Assembly (NCBI RefSeq): GCF_008180155.1
Contig: NZ_VSZS01000056.1
Span: 62,001-126,000 of the forward strand
Source: Neoaquamicrobium microcysteis
Lineage (GTDB): Bacteria > Pseudomonadota > Alphaproteobacteria > Rhizobiales > Rhizobiaceae
Length of the DNA stretch: 64,000 nt
Reading direction: 5' to 3'
How positions within the stretch are numbered: position 1 is the stretch's first letter; every line of letters starts with the position of its first letter. A model generated the notes under the pieces. It did not search any database, was not told where the DNA came from, and was given only the letters and a program-made list of their open reading frames with translations. Made by a program: the position numbers and the translations under genes. Positions 50,284 to 59,797 of the stretch are shown here, piece by piece.

Positions 50284-51446
50284 TTGATCCTTTCGAGGAT
50301 GGATACGTAGTTGGCGACGGCCGCGCCGCCCATGTTGAAGATGCCGCCCAGCTTGGCGCCCTCGACCTGGATGCCGCCGGCCTCGCCGGTCAGTTGCATC
50401 GCGGTCAGCGCGTGCATGGAAACGCCCGTCGCGCCGATGGGATGGCCCTTGGCCTTGAGCCCGCCCGACGGGTTCACCGGCAGGCGGCCGCCCTTTTCGG
50501 TCTGGCCTTCCAGCGCGATCCTGCCGCCCTCGCCTCGCTTCGCAAGGCCCATGGCTTCGTATTCGATCAGTTCCGCGATGGTGAAGCAGTCATGCGTTTC
50601 GACGAAGGAGAGATCGTCCAGCGACACGCCGGCATTCTTCAGCGCGCGCTCCCAGGCGGCCTCGCAGCCCTCGAAAAGCAGGATGTCGCGCTTCGACATG
50701 GGCAGGAAATCCTGCACGTGCTCGTTGGCGCGGAAGGCCACCGCGCGGCGCATCGAAAGCGCGGTGGTCGCATCGGAAAGCACAATCGCGGCAGCACCGT
50801 CAGACACCAGCGAGCAGTCGGTACGCTTCAGCGGCCCGGCGACGAAGGGATTGCGCTCGCTCTCGGTGCGGCAGAACTCGTAGCCGAAATCCTTGCGCAT
50901 GTGCGCATACGGGTTCTCGACACCGTTCTTGTGGTTCTTGGCTGCAATGCGCGCCAGCGCGTCGGACTGGTCGCCGTGGCGCTGGAAATAGGCGGCTGCG
51001 ATCTTGCCGAACTGGCCTGCGAAACCGGCGGGCGTGTCGCCCTCTTCCGCGATATAGGACGCCTTGAGCAGGTTCTTGCCGACTTCCGCTCCCGGCGTCG
51101 TGGTCATCTGCTCCACGCCGACGACGAGCACGACACGTGCGGCGCGCGCCTCGATGGCGCGGATGCCCTGACGCACGGCAGCCGACCCGGTCGCGCAGGC
51201 GTTCTCGACGCGGGTGGCCGGCTTGAAGCGCAGCCGGTCATCGGCCTGAAGAACGAGGCTGGCGGTGAAATCCTGAGCCGAGAACCCGGCGTTGAAATGA
51301 CCCAGCACGATCTCGTCGACGTCGTCGGGACCGATGCCCGCATGGTCGAGCGCGTCCTTCGTTACTTTGACGATGAGGCTTTCAACGGTCTCGTCGGCAA
51401 GCTTGCCGAACTGCGAATGGGCCCAGCCCACGATACAAGCGGTCAT
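50280..51446 (-). CDS. Acetyl-CoA acyltransferase / thiolase-like protein
   Basis: This 388-aa protein resembles SCP-x-type thiolases: the nucleophilic Cys in [40 protein letters not shown] (second conserved cysteine/histidine region), and [20 protein letters not shown] with the catalytic His. It probably cleaves or condenses 3-ketoacyl-CoA. It is upstream of the SDR and divergent from betI, sharing a 173-bp control region. Confidence 0.93.
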   Translation of the reverse strand: MTACIVGWAHSQFGKLADETVESLIVKVTKDALDHAGIGPDDVDEIVLGHFNAGFSAQDFTASLVLQADDRLRFKPATRVENACATGSAAVRQGIRAIEARAARVVLVVGVEQMTTTPGAEVGKNLLKASYIAEEGDTPAGFAGQFGKIAAAYFQRHGDQSDALARIAAKNHKNGVENPYAHMRKDFGYEFCRTESERNPFVAGPLKRTDCSLVSDGAAAIVLSDATTALSMRRAVAFRANEHVQDFLPMSKRDILLFEGCEAAWERALKNAGVSLDDLSFVETHDCFTIAELIEYEAMGLAKRGEGGRIALEGQTEKGGRLPVNPSGGLKAKGHPIGATGVSMHALTAMQLTGEAGGIQVEGAKLGGIFNMGGAAVANYVSILERIK

Positions 51447-51507
51447 CTATCTCTCCCTAGGTTGTGAGCATAGCACGCCGAAAACGTTCGGCGAGCCACT
51501 ATATTTT

Positions 51508-51521
51508 GTTCAACGATGAAC
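51508..51521. promoter_or_regulatory. Short dyad in the betI / thiolase control region
   Basis: GTTCA-ACGA-TGAAC is an inverted repeat with 5-bp arms containing the GTTCA core also found in BetI sites. It lies 54 bp upstream of the stronger 20-bp dyad and 62 bp before the thiolase start. Confidence 0.35.
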
Positions 51522-51574
51522 GAATTGTGCGCTGCCGTAAAGAGCATATCGCAACCGCGAAATGGGAATTGTTC

Positions 51575-51594
51575 TTGATTGATGGCTCAATCAA
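51575..51594. promoter_or_regulatory. Probable BetI operator
   Basis: TTGATTGA-TGGC-TCAATCAA is a perfect 8+4+8 dyad, 25 bp before the betI start codon. The outer TTGATTGA/TCAATCAA arms correspond to BetI boxes as I recall them from enteric and rhizobial bet genes. BetI should release it when choline is present. Confidence 0.75.
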
Positions 51595-51619
51595 AAATAG
51601 ACCGTGAGCAGGAGTCGTC

Positions 51620-52213
51620 ATGCCCAAGATCGGAATGGAGCCGTTGCGCCGCAAGGCGCTCATAGACGCAGCCATCCTCGCAATCGGCGAGAGGGGTTCG
51701 CTCGACGTCACCATGTCCGAGATCGCCGGCAAGGCGGGCGTTTCGCCTGCACTCGCGCACCATTATTTCGGCGCGAAGGACGATCTGCTTCAGGCCACCA
51801 TGCGCCATATCCTTCGGGCGCTGGGGCGCGACACTGTTGCCGCGCTGGAGAAGCTGACCGAGCCGCGCGCGAGGATAAGCGCCGTCATCGCCGTCAACTT
51901 CGCCCATGCGCAGTTCCGCCCGGAGATCATCGCTGCGTGGCTCGCCTTCTATGTGGAGGCCCAGCGCTCGCAACCCGTGCGGCGGCTTCTGCGGATCTAC
52001 GCGCGGCGGTTGCATTCCAACCTGATGAGCGGCCTTCGCCCCCTGCTTCCGGCAGACGAGGCGGAGCGCACGGCGGAAGGCATCGCGGCGCTGATCGACG
52101 GGCTCTACATCCGCCACGCGCTGAAGGACGGCGCGCCGGATGCCGCACGCGCCGTCGCACTCGTGGAAGACTATCTCGAAACCCGGCTGGCGAGGGAGAC
52201 AGCACACTTATGA
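51620..52213 (+). CDS. betI: TetR-family choline-responsive repressor BetI
   Basis: This 197-aa protein has the helix-turn-helix [20 protein letters not shown] (about residues 30-50) followed by [20 protein letters not shown], both typical for BetI. The ligand-binding part ([20 protein letters not shown]) is rich in aromatic residues for choline binding. It overlaps betC by 4 bp (ATGA) and leads the operon. It represses the bet genes without choline. Confidence 0.95.
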   Translation: MPKIGMEPLRRKALIDAAILAIGERGSLDVTMSEIAGKAGVSPALAHHYFGAKDDLLQATMRHILRALGRDTVAALEKLTEPRARISAVIAVNFAHAQFRPEIIAAWLAFYVEAQRSQPVRRLLRIYARRLHSNLMSGLRPLLPADEAERTAEGIAALIDGLYIRHALKDGAPDAARAVALVEDYLETRLARETAHL

Positions 52214-53736
52214 GCAGCAAGCCGAACATCCTCATCGTGATGGTGGACCAGCTTACCGGCACGCTGTTCCCCGACGGCCCGGCGGATTTTCTCCACGCCC
52301 CGCATCTCAAGGCGCTGGCGGCGCGTTCGGCGCGTTTCGTCAACAATTACACCGCCTCGCCGCTCTGTGCGCCGGCCCGCGCGTCCTTCATGAGCGGCAT
52401 GCTGCCGTCCCGCACCGGGGTCTACGACAACGCGGCCGAATTCGGCTCGTCGATCCCCACCTTCGCGCATCATTTGCGGGCTGCGGGCTACTACACCTGC
52501 CTGTCGGGCAAGATGCACTTCGTCGGGCCGGACCAGCTCCACGGCTTCGAGGAAAGGCTGACGACCGACATCTACCCGGCCGATTTCGGCTGGACGCCGG
52601 ACTGGCGCAAGCCGGGCGAGCGGATCGACTGGTGGTATCACAATCTGGGCTCGGTCACCGGCGCAGGCGTTGCCGAGATCACCAACCAGCTCGAATATGA
52701 CGACGAAGTCGCGCACAACGCGGTCCAGAAGCTCTACCAGCTTTCCCGCACCTCGCAGGACGAGGACCGCCGGCCGTGGTGCCTGACGGTTTCCTTCACC
52801 CATCCGCACGACCCGTTCGTCGCGCGGCGCAAGTATTGGGATCTCTACGAAGACTGCGCACATCTGGAGCCTGAAATCCCGTTTATCCCGCTGGAACAAC
52901 AGGATGCGCATTCGCAGCGGCTCTACAAGGCGAGCGATTACGCCTCGTTCGACATCACCAAAGAGGACATTCGCAGGTCGCGGCAGGGCTATTTCGCCAA
53001 CATCTCCTACATAGACGACAAGGTCGGCGAGCTGCTGGGCGTGCTGGCAGACACCCGCATGGCGGACGACACGGTCGTCGTTTTCTGCTCCGACCACGGC
53101 GAAATGCTGGGCGAGCGCGGCCTCTGGTTCAAGATGAGCTTCTTCGAGGGCTCGTCGCGGGTGCCGCTTATGATCGCGCATCCCATCATCCCCAGAAGCT
53201 CGATTCGTCGTCCCACATCCAACCTCGACCTCGGACCCACGCTCTGCGCTCTGGCCGGCATCGATCTGGAGCCCATCGCTGCATGGCTGGACGGCGAATC
53301 CCTCTTGCCCTTGATCGACGGAAACCCGCGCAAAACCCCGGTGTGCATGGAATATGTGGCGGAAGGCTCCATCGCTCCGATGGTGGCGATCCGGACGGAA
53401 ACCCACAAATTCGTCCACTGCCCCGCCGATCCGCCGCAACTCTTTGATCTTGCTGCAGATCCGCGCGAGCAGACCAACCTCGCCTCAAACCCCGCCCATG
53501 CGGACCTCGTCCGCTGGTTCCAGGCCGAGGTGGAAAAGCGCTGGGACATCGCCCGTTTCGACGCCGACGTACGCGAGAGCCAGGCCCGCCGCTGGGTGGT
53601 TTATCCGGCGCTGCGAAACGGCGCGTACTACCCCTGGGACTTCCAGCCGCTGCAGAAAGCGTCGGAGCGCTACATGCGCAACCACATGGACCTCAACGTG
53701 CTCGAAGAGCGCCAACGTTTCCCGAGAGGCGAATGA
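52210..53736 (+). CDS. betC: Choline-sulfatase BetC
   Basis: This 508-aa alkaline-phosphatase-superfamily sulfatase has the formylglycine motif C53-A-P-A-R57 in [14 protein letters not shown], metal ligands in [10 protein letters not shown] and [13 protein letters not shown], and a C-terminal extension ([20 protein letters not shown]) typical of choline sulfatases. It releases choline from choline-O-sulfate. A rhizobial betI-betC-betA-betB arrangement is known; here another gene lies between betC and betA. Starts by ATGA overlap with betI. Confidence 0.96.
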   Translation: MSSKPNILIVMVDQLTGTLFPDGPADFLHAPHLKALAARSARFVNNYTASPLCAPARASFMSGMLPSRTGVYDNAAEFGSSIPTFAHHLRAAGYYTCLSGKMHFVGPDQLHGFEERLTTDIYPADFGWTPDWRKPGERIDWWYHNLGSVTGAGVAEITNQLEYDDEVAHNAVQKLYQLSRTSQDEDRRPWCLTVSFTHPHDPFVARRKYWDLYEDCAHLEPEIPFIPLEQQDAHSQRLYKASDYASFDITKEDIRRSRQGYFANISYIDDKVGELLGVLADTRMADDTVVVFCSDHGEMLGERGLWFKMSFFEGSSRVPLMIAHPIIPRSSIRRPTSNLDLGPTLCALAGIDLEPIAAWLDGESLLPLIDGNPRKTPVCMEYVAEGSIAPMVAIRTETHKFVHCPADPPQLFDLAADPREQTNLASNPAHADLVRWFQAEVEKRWDIARFDADVRESQARRWVVYPALRNGAYYPWDFQPLQKASERYMRNHMDLNVLEERQRFPRGE

Positions 53737-54740
53737 TGAGTGAACCCCGCATCCCCGATCTCGACCACCTGCGCCGCGCCTATGACGCCACCTCGAAGGC
53801 AACGCAGGTCACCCCGCTGCTGGAAGCTCGCGCACTGGCCAAGCTGACCGGCGCGGAGCGCGTATTCGTCAAGCCGGAATCGCTGCAATGGGCCGGCTCG
53901 TTCAAGGTGCGCGGGGCGTACTGGCGGCTGAAATGCCTGACCGCCGAAGAGGCCCGCAAGGGAGTCGTCGCCTATTCGTCGGGCAATTTCGCGCAGGGGC
54001 TGGCGGCTGCGGGCCAGGCGCTTGACATTCCGGTCACGATCGTCATGCCGATCGACGCGCCAAAGGCAAAGAGCGACGCCACGCGCGGCTATGGCGCCCG
54101 CGTGATCCAGACCGAGCACGGCAGCCGCGCCCGCGAGGAAGTGGCGCTGGAACGCGCGAAGGAGATTTCGGAAGCGGAGAAGCTGACGCTGCTGCACCCG
54201 TTCGACGACCCGGAAGTGGTTGCCGGACAGGCAGGCGTCGGGCTGGAGGCGCTGGACCAGCTGGCTGCCAAAGGCGTCTCCGCCAACACGCTGTTCTGTC
54301 CCGTCGGCGGCGGGGGGCTGATCGGCGGCGTCTCGCTGGCCTTCCACTACCTTTCGCCGCGCACGGAGATCGTCGCCGTCGAGCCCGAGCGCTTCAACGG
54401 GATGGGAAAGTCGCTGGCGCATGGCGGCATCGAGACGGTGCCGCTGACCACCCCGCCCTCGATCTGCGACGGGCTGATGGCGCGCCGGCCGGGTGTGGCG
54501 CCTTTCGCGGCGATGGAGCGGGTGGGCGCGCGCCCGGTGACGGTTGCAGACGCCGACGTGCGCCGCGCGATGAAGCTCGCCTTCGAGCGGCTGAAGCTGG
54601 TTCTGGAGCCTTCGGGTGCGGCATCGCTGGCGGCACTTCTCTCGGGCACCGTGGACGTGACCGGCGACACCGTGCTTGTCGTCTGCTCGGGCGGCAACGT
54701 CTCGCTGGCGGATTTCATGAGGCATGTCGCCGATGCTTGA
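53733..54740 (+). CDS. Threonine/serine dehydratase-like PLP enzyme in the bet operon
   Basis: This 335-aa fold-type II PLP enzyme has the Schiff-base lysine K58 in [15 protein letters not shown], the substrate loop [14 protein letters not shown], the phosphate-binding GGGGLIGG, and SGGNVS near the end. It resembles biosynthetic/catabolic threonine dehydratases and ectoine-utilisation EutB-like proteins. It overlaps betC by 4 bp and betA by 8 bp, so it is truly part of the operon. Its link to betaine metabolism is unclear; serine or threonine breakdown is the direct prediction. Confidence 0.9.
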   Translation: MMSEPRIPDLDHLRRAYDATSKATQVTPLLEARALAKLTGAERVFVKPESLQWAGSFKVRGAYWRLKCLTAEEARKGVVAYSSGNFAQGLAAAGQALDIPVTIVMPIDAPKAKSDATRGYGARVIQTEHGSRAREEVALERAKEISEAEKLTLLHPFDDPEVVAGQAGVGLEALDQLAAKGVSANTLFCPVGGGGLIGGVSLAFHYLSPRTEIVAVEPERFNGMGKSLAHGGIETVPLTTPPSICDGLMARRPGVAPFAAMERVGARPVTVADADVRRAMKLAFERLKLVLEPSGAASLAALLSGTVDVTGDTVLVVCSGGNVSLADFMRHVADA

Positions 54741-56385
54741 GGCCGACTACGTCATCGTCGGCTCGGGCTCGGCGGGGGCGGCGTTGGCCTACCGCCTGTC
54801 GGAGGACGGCAGGCATTCGGTCATCGTCATCGAATATGGCGGGTCGGATTTCGGCCCGTTCATCCAGATGCCGGCGGCCCTCTCCTTCCCCATGAACATG
54901 AGCATGTACGACTGGGGCTTCCAGAGCGAGCCGGAGCCGCATCTGGGCGGGCGCGTGCTGGCCACGCCGCGAGGGAAGGTCATCGGCGGTTCCTCGTCCA
55001 TCAACGGCATGGTCTATGTGCGCGGCCATGCGCGCGACTTCGACCATTGGGCGGAGGAAGGTGCTGCCGGCTGGTCGTATGCGGACGTGCTGCCCTATTT
55101 CAAGCGCATGGAGAACTCCGACGGCGGCGAGGATGGCTGGCGCGGCACCGACGGGCCGATGCACGTGCGGCGCGGCCCGCAGGAAAATCCGCTCTACGCA
55201 GCCTTCATCGAGGCGGGGCGGCAGGCGGGTTTCGAGCTGACTCAGGACTACAACGGATCGAAGCAGGAAGGCTTCGGGCCGATGGAGCAGACGATCCACA
55301 AGGGCCGCCGCTGGTCGACCGCAAACGCCTATCTGCGCCCCGCGCTGAAGCGGCAAAACGTGAGTCTCGTCAACGGCTTCGCGCGGCGCGTGGTGATGGA
55401 GAATCAACGCGCCGTCGGCGTCGAGATCGAAGTTCGCAAACAGATTCAGGTCGTTAAAGCACGACGTGAAGTCGTCATCGCCGCCTCCTCGATCAACTCG
55501 CCCAAGCTGCTGATGCTGTCGGGCATCGGACCGGCCGGACACCTGCGGGAAAACGGCATCGAAGTGGTGGCCGACAGGCCGGGCGTGGGCCAGAACCTTC
55601 AGGACCACATGGAGCTCTACATCCAGCAGGAATCGCTCCAGCCGATCACGCTCTATTCCAAGCTGAACCTGTTTTCGAAAGCGCTGATCGGGGCGCAGTG
55701 GCTGTTCTTCAAATCCGGCCTCGGGGCGAGCAACCACTTCGAGGCGGCAGCCTTCCTTCGCTCCGCGCCGGGCGTGGACTACCCCGACATCCAGTATCAT
55801 TTCATCCCGGTCGCCATCCGCTATGACGGCAAGGCCGCGGCGAAGGCGCACGGCTTCCAGGCGCATGTCGGCCCGATGCGGTCCAAGTCGCGCGGCTCCG
55901 TCACCCTGCGCTCCGCCGATCCGCGCGAGAAGCCGGTAATCCGCTTCAACTACATGTCCCACCCCCACGACTGGTTGGACTTCCGCCACTGCATCAGGCT
56001 GACCAGGGAGCTTTTCGGCCAGCAGGCGTTCGATCTTTACCGGGGCCGCGAGATAGCGCCGGGCGACGACGTCCAGAGCGACGAGCAGCTCGACGCCTTC
56101 ATCCGCGAACATGCCGAGAGCGCCTACCACCCGTGCGGCACATGCAGGATGGGTCGCGCGGACGACGCGATGTCGGTCGTCGATCCCGAGTGCCGCGTGA
56201 TCGGCGTAGAGGGGCTGCGGGTCGCCGACTCCTCGATCTTCCCGCGCATCACCAACGGCAACCTCAACGCGCCGTCCATCATGACGGGCGAGAAGGCGGC
56301 GGACCATATTCTCGGCCGCCAGCCGCTCAGCCCGTCCAATCAGGAACCATGGATCAACCCGCGCTGGCGGGAATCCGACCGCTAG
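54733..56385 (+). CDS. betA: Choline dehydrogenase BetA (GMC oxidoreductase)
   Basis: This 550-aa protein starts [20 protein letters not shown], containing the FAD-binding GxGxxG. GMC signatures: [20 protein letters not shown] (about residues 80-95) and the active-site histidine region near the C-terminus ([12 protein letters not shown] and [19 protein letters not shown]). It oxidises choline to betaine aldehyde at the membrane. Followed by betB after 9 bp. ATG 54733 fits BetA better than ATG 54724. Confidence 0.96.
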   Translation: MLEADYVIVGSGSAGAALAYRLSEDGRHSVIVIEYGGSDFGPFIQMPAALSFPMNMSMYDWGFQSEPEPHLGGRVLATPRGKVIGGSSSINGMVYVRGHARDFDHWAEEGAAGWSYADVLPYFKRMENSDGGEDGWRGTDGPMHVRRGPQENPLYAAFIEAGRQAGFELTQDYNGSKQEGFGPMEQTIHKGRRWSTANAYLRPALKRQNVSLVNGFARRVVMENQRAVGVEIEVRKQIQVVKARREVVIAASSINSPKLLMLSGIGPAGHLRENGIEVVADRPGVGQNLQDHMELYIQQESLQPITLYSKLNLFSKALIGAQWLFFKSGLGASNHFEAAAFLRSAPGVDYPDIQYHFIPVAIRYDGKAAAKAHGFQAHVGPMRSKSRGSVTLRSADPREKPVIRFNYMSHPHDWLDFRHCIRLTRELFGQQAFDLYRGREIAPGDDVQSDEQLDAFIREHAESAYHPCGTCRMGRADDAMSVVDPECRVIGVEGLRVADSSIFPRITNGNLNAPSIMTGEKAADHILGRQPLSPSNQEPWINPRWRESDR

Positions 56386-56394
56386 GAGAAACCC

Positions 56395-57861
56395 ATGCTG
56401 GCCCAGCCGAAAGCATCCCACTACATCGATGGCCGCTTCGTGGAGGACACCAACGGCGCACCGCTGGAGGTCATCTATCCGGCCACAGGCGAAGTGATCG
56501 CGCGGCTGCACGCCGCAACCCCGGAGATCGTTGAACGGGCGATCCAGTCTGCCGCTGCCGCGCAAGCCAAGTGGGCGCGGATGCGCCCGGCCGATCGCGG
56601 CCGCATCCTGCGCCGGGCCGCCGACCTTCTGCGTGAACGCAACGATGAGATCGCGCGCGTCGAGACGCTCGACACCGGCAAGCCGATACAGGAAACGACC
56701 GTTGCCGATCCGGCTTCGGCGGCGGAAGCCATCGAGTTCTTCGGCGGGGTCGTCGCAGGCTATCACGGCGAATATATCGACCTTGGCGGCGGCCCCTTTG
56801 CCTATACGAGACGCGAGCCGCTGGGCGTATGCGTCGGCATCGGCGCGTGGAACTACCCGATACAGGGCGCAAGCTGGAAATCGGCCCCCGCGCTCGCCAT
56901 GGGCAACGCGATGATCTTCAAGCCGTCGGAGAACACGCCGCTGACGGCGCTGATGCTGGCCGAAATCTACACCGAGGCCGGGCTGCCCGACGGCCTGTTC
57001 AACGTCGTGCAGGGGTTCGGCGATGTGGGCGGCGCGCTTGCGGGCCACGCGCTCGTCGCCAAGGTGTCGCTGACCGGATCGGTGCCGACCGGCCGGAAGG
57101 TGCTGGCGCTGGCGGGCTCGCAGATGAAGCACGCGACGATGGAGCTCGGCGGAAAGTCGCCGCTCATCATCTTCGACGATGCCGACGTGGAGAACGCCGT
57201 AGGCGGCGCGATGCTCGCAAACTTCTATTCGACCGGGCAGGTCTGCTCGAACGGCACCCGCGTCTTCGTGCAGGACGGCGTCTACGACCGGTTCCTCGAC
57301 CGTCTCACCGCGCGCACCAAAAAGATCAGGATCGGCGACCCGCTCGATCCGGAGACGCAGATGGGGCCGCTCATCAACAAGGCGCAGCACGAGAAGGTGA
57401 CGGGCTACATCGACATCGGCAAGGCGGAAGGCGCGACGCTGCACTGTGGCGGCGGCGTGCCGCAGCTTCAGGGGTTCGAGGGCGGCTTCTATGTCGAGCC
57501 GACGATCTTCACCGGCGTGAAGGACGACATGCGCATCGCGCGCGAGGAGATCTTCGGACCGGTGATGAGCGTGCTTTCGTTCTCGCGGGAAGACGAGGTG
57601 ATCGAGCGGGCGAACGATACGGAGTTCGGCCTCTCTGCAGGCGTGTTCACCCGCGACCTGCCGCGCGCGCACCGGGTGATCGCCGAGATCAAGGCCGGGA
57701 GCTGCTGGATCAACCACTACAACCTCGCGCCGGCCGAACTGCCTTTCGGCGGCTTCAAGCAGTCCGGCGTGGGGCGTGAGAACTCGCTGGCAGCACTCTC
57801 CCACTATTCGCAGCTGAAATCCGTCTACGTCGAAACGGGCGACGTGGAGAGCCCGTACTGA
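56395..57861 (+). CDS. betB: Betaine aldehyde dehydrogenase BetB
   Basis: This 488-aa NAD(P)-dependent aldehyde dehydrogenase has [19 protein letters not shown], the catalytic Glu in [16 protein letters not shown], the catalytic Cys in [16 protein letters not shown], and the conserved [13 protein letters not shown]. It converts betaine aldehyde to glycine betaine. Last gene of the operon, with AGGAGA before the ATG. Confidence 0.97.
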   Translation: MLAQPKASHYIDGRFVEDTNGAPLEVIYPATGEVIARLHAATPEIVERAIQSAAAAQAKWARMRPADRGRILRRAADLLRERNDEIARVETLDTGKPIQETTVADPASAAEAIEFFGGVVAGYHGEYIDLGGGPFAYTRREPLGVCVGIGAWNYPIQGASWKSAPALAMGNAMIFKPSENTPLTALMLAEIYTEAGLPDGLFNVVQGFGDVGGALAGHALVAKVSLTGSVPTGRKVLALAGSQMKHATMELGGKSPLIIFDDADVENAVGGAMLANFYSTGQVCSNGTRVFVQDGVYDRFLDRLTARTKKIRIGDPLDPETQMGPLINKAQHEKVTGYIDIGKAEGATLHCGGGVPQLQGFEGGFYVEPTIFTGVKDDMRIAREEIFGPVMSVLSFSREDEVIERANDTEFGLSAGVFTRDLPRAHRVIAEIKAGSCWINHYNLAPAELPFGGFKQSGVGRENSLAALSHYSQLKSVYVETGDVESPY

Positions 57862-57879
57862 ACGAGCGTCATATTTCTC

Positions 57880-57900
57880 GCGCGAAGGGCCCGTTCGCGC
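57880..57900 (+). terminator. Weak hairpin after the bet operon
   Basis: GCGCGAA and TTCGCGC form a perfect 7-bp stem with a 7-nt loop, 18 bp after the betB stop. Only a short T-stretch follows, so termination efficiency is doubtful. Confidence 0.4.
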
Positions 57901-57945
57901 TTGCAGGCGATGCGGCCGGACGCTATAAGCCCGGCCTGCCGGTCA

Positions 57946-58022
57946 CGGAGTGTAGCGCAGCCTGGTAGCGCACCTCGTTCGGGACGAGGGGGTCGCAGGT
58001 TCAAATCCTGCCACTCCGACCA
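57946..58022 (+). tRNA. tRNA-Pro (anticodon CGG)
   Basis: A 77-nt cloverleaf: acceptor stem CGGAGTG/CACTCCG, discriminator A and encoded CCA. D-arm GCGC-AGCCTGGTA-GCGC. The anticodon stem CCTCG/CGAGG encloses loop TTCGGGA with anticodon CGG, and the T-arm GCAGG-TTCAAAT-CCTGC is canonical. It reads the proline codon CCG, abundant in this GC-rich genome. Confidence 0.97.
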
Positions 58023-58134
58023 TCCGGCTCAAAGGGTTTCCCGGCCCTTCCCGCCTGTGGCGCCATCATCGCGACATGAAAAACTGCGCCAATGCCCCTT
58101 CGCGCAATTGCGCCGACGGCCATTAGCCTCGGGG

Positions 58135-58340
58135 AAAAAAGCCCCGCCAACCGAAGCCGGCGGGGTCACCAAAGGGCATTGACGTGCGCAGCCTGCACCC
58201 GGCGTCACAACGCCGCATCCCCCGTTCGGGGGATAAAACGCGACGACGTGGAACTTAATGCTTGAACCAACGTTGCAGGGCAGGCCAAACGCTATCGCAC
58301 GGTAGTTTCGCCTTTGCACCGACGTGTGTACGGAAGCGTC
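58135..58340 (-). ncRNA. Candidate small RNA or long 3' UTR with intrinsic terminator
   Basis: On the minus strand three hairpins follow each other: ATCCCCC-GTTC-GGGGGAT (about 58217-58234), GGCGT/ACGCC (58201-58214) and CCCCGCC/GGCGGGG (58142-58165), the last followed by six T residues as a proper intrinsic terminator. It lies about 350 nt beyond the dehydrogenase stop at 58513, which is far for a simple terminator. A TTGACG -35-like element at 58337-58342 hints at an own promoter, but the -10 is poor. No known RNA family recognised. Confidence 0.35.
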
Positions 58341-58357
58341 AAAACAGGAACGGACCC

Positions 58358-58441
58358 GTGATTACCAGATACGCCAATCACGCCATTCTCATCGTGCTGA
58401 TGTGCTTGGCCGTCGCATTCTTCCTGACCGCCCCCGTTTGA
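58358..58441 (+). CDS. Very small membrane peptide
   Basis: This 27-residue frame starts with GTG behind AGGAACGGA and reads (V)ITRYANHAILIVLMCLAV followed by AFFLTAPV. A single membrane helix fills most of the peptide. Ribosome-binding site and composition suggest a genuine small protein, but there is no independent proof. It sits alone between tRNA-Pro and the spermidine genes. Confidence 0.4.
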   Translation: MITRYANHAILIVLMCLAVAFFLTAPV

Positions 58442-58512
58442 GGCGGCGAGGGCGAAGGCGCGCCCGAACCACAGACATGATCCGGACTGCCCCCGCGTCC
58501 TGACAAATTCAG

Positions 58513-59754
58513 TCAGGCGAAGTCCAGCGCGCGGTCGTCCTCGCCTTCCCTGATACGGGTCGGCAGGCCGAGGCGGTCGAGCACGGCGAGGAACGGCCGG
58601 GGCGCCAGATCCTCGACATTGGCCATCTTCTTCACATCCCACTCGCCGGTGGCGATCAGCATGGCGGCAGCGACGGCGGGAACACCGGCCGTGTAGGAGA
58701 TGCCCTGGCTGCCGACTTCGTTGTAGGCGTCCTTGTGGTCGGCGACGTTGTAGATGAAGACCTCGCGCTCCCTGCCGTCCTTCACGCCCTTCACCAGATC
58801 GCCGATGCAGGTCTTGCCGGTGTAGTCGGGTGCGAGCGATGACGGGTCCGGCAGGACCGCCTTCACCACCTTGAGCGGCACGACTTCCAGCCCCTCGGCG
58901 GTCGTCACCGGCTGTTCGGACAGGAGACCCAGATTCTTGAGGACGGTGAACACGTTGACGTAGTGGTCGCCGAAGCCCATCCAGAACCGCACCGTCGGCA
59001 CGCCGAGATTCTGCGACAGCGAGTGAATCTCGTCGTGTCCGGTCATGTAGGTGGTGCTGGTGCCGACCACCGGCAAATCCCACTCCTTGCGGATTTCGAA
59101 CATGCTGTTCGACACCCACGCATTGTCCTGCCACGACCAGACCTGACCGGTGAACTCGCGGAAATTGATCTCCGGGTCGAAGTTGGTCGAGAAATAGCGG
59201 CCGTGGCTGCCGGCATTCACGTCGATGATGTCGATCGTGTCGATGCGGTCGAAATACTCGTCATGGGCGAGCTTCGCATAGGCGTTGACGACGCCGGGGT
59301 CGAAGCCCGCGCCCAGGATGGCCGTGACGCCGGCCTTCTCGCACTCCTCGCGGCGCTTCCACTCGTAATTGGCATACCAGGGCGGCGTCTCGCAAATCTT
59401 CAGCGGGTCCTCGTGGATTGCGGTGTCGATATAGGCCGCGCCCGTCTCGATGCACGCCGACAGCACCGACATGTTGATGAAGGAGGAGCCGACATTGAGG
59501 ACGATCTGTGCGCCGGTCTTCTCGATCAGCGCCTTGGTGGCGGCGACATCCATCGCATCGAGCGCGTGGGCCTCGAGCCTGCCCTCCACCTTCAGGCTTC
59601 CCTTCTCGCGAACGGAAGCAACGATGGCCTCGCATTTCTCAACGGTGCGGGAGGCGACGTGGATATCGCCGAGGACATCGTTGTTGCGGGCGCATTTGTG
59701 CGCCACGACCTGCGACACGCCACCGGCGCCGATGATGAGGACATTCTTCTTCAT
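58513..59754 (-). CDS. Carboxynorspermidine dehydrogenase-type saccharopine dehydrogenase
   Basis: This 413-aa protein has an N-terminal Rossmann fold (NVLIIGAGGVSQVVAHKCAR) and the saccharopine dehydrogenase-like body (GVTAILGAGFDPGVVNAYAK, NAGSHGRYFSTNFDPEINFR). The gene next to it encodes carboxynorspermidine decarboxylase, and together they form the alternative spermidine route: condensation of aspartate semialdehyde with putrescine, then decarboxylation. Length usual. Forms a two-gene operon, 43 bp after the decarboxylase. Confidence 0.93.
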   Translation of the reverse strand: MKKNVLIIGAGGVSQVVAHKCARNNDVLGDIHVASRTVEKCEAIVASVREKGSLKVEGRLEAHALDAMDVAATKALIEKTGAQIVLNVGSSFINMSVLSACIETGAAYIDTAIHEDPLKICETPPWYANYEWKRREECEKAGVTAILGAGFDPGVVNAYAKLAHDEYFDRIDTIDIIDVNAGSHGRYFSTNFDPEINFREFTGQVWSWQDNAWVSNSMFEIRKEWDLPVVGTSTTYMTGHDEIHSLSQNLGVPTVRFWMGFGDHYVNVFTVLKNLGLLSEQPVTTAEGLEVVPLKVVKAVLPDPSSLAPDYTGKTCIGDLVKGVKDGREREVFIYNVADHKDAYNEVGSQGISYTAGVPAVAAAMLIATGEWDVKKMANVEDLAPRPFLAVLDRLGLPTRIREGEDDRALDFA

Positions 59755-59797
59755 TTCTGGGGTCTGTCTCCTTCAAGACTGCTTGAACGGGACGGGC

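Noticed and set aside
54715-57804. Minus-strand frame of 1029 codons opposite betA and betB
   Set aside because: Antisense of two unmistakable enzymes; composition is His/Arg/Ala-rich without any domain.
57946-58022. tRNA-Pro as integration site of an island
   Set aside because: No integrase next to it and no repeated tRNA 3' end was seen in the window.
58292-59134. 280-codon minus-strand frame overlapping the saccharopine dehydrogenase-like gene
   Set aside because: Arg/Gly-rich out-of-frame shadow of the real gene at 58513-59754.
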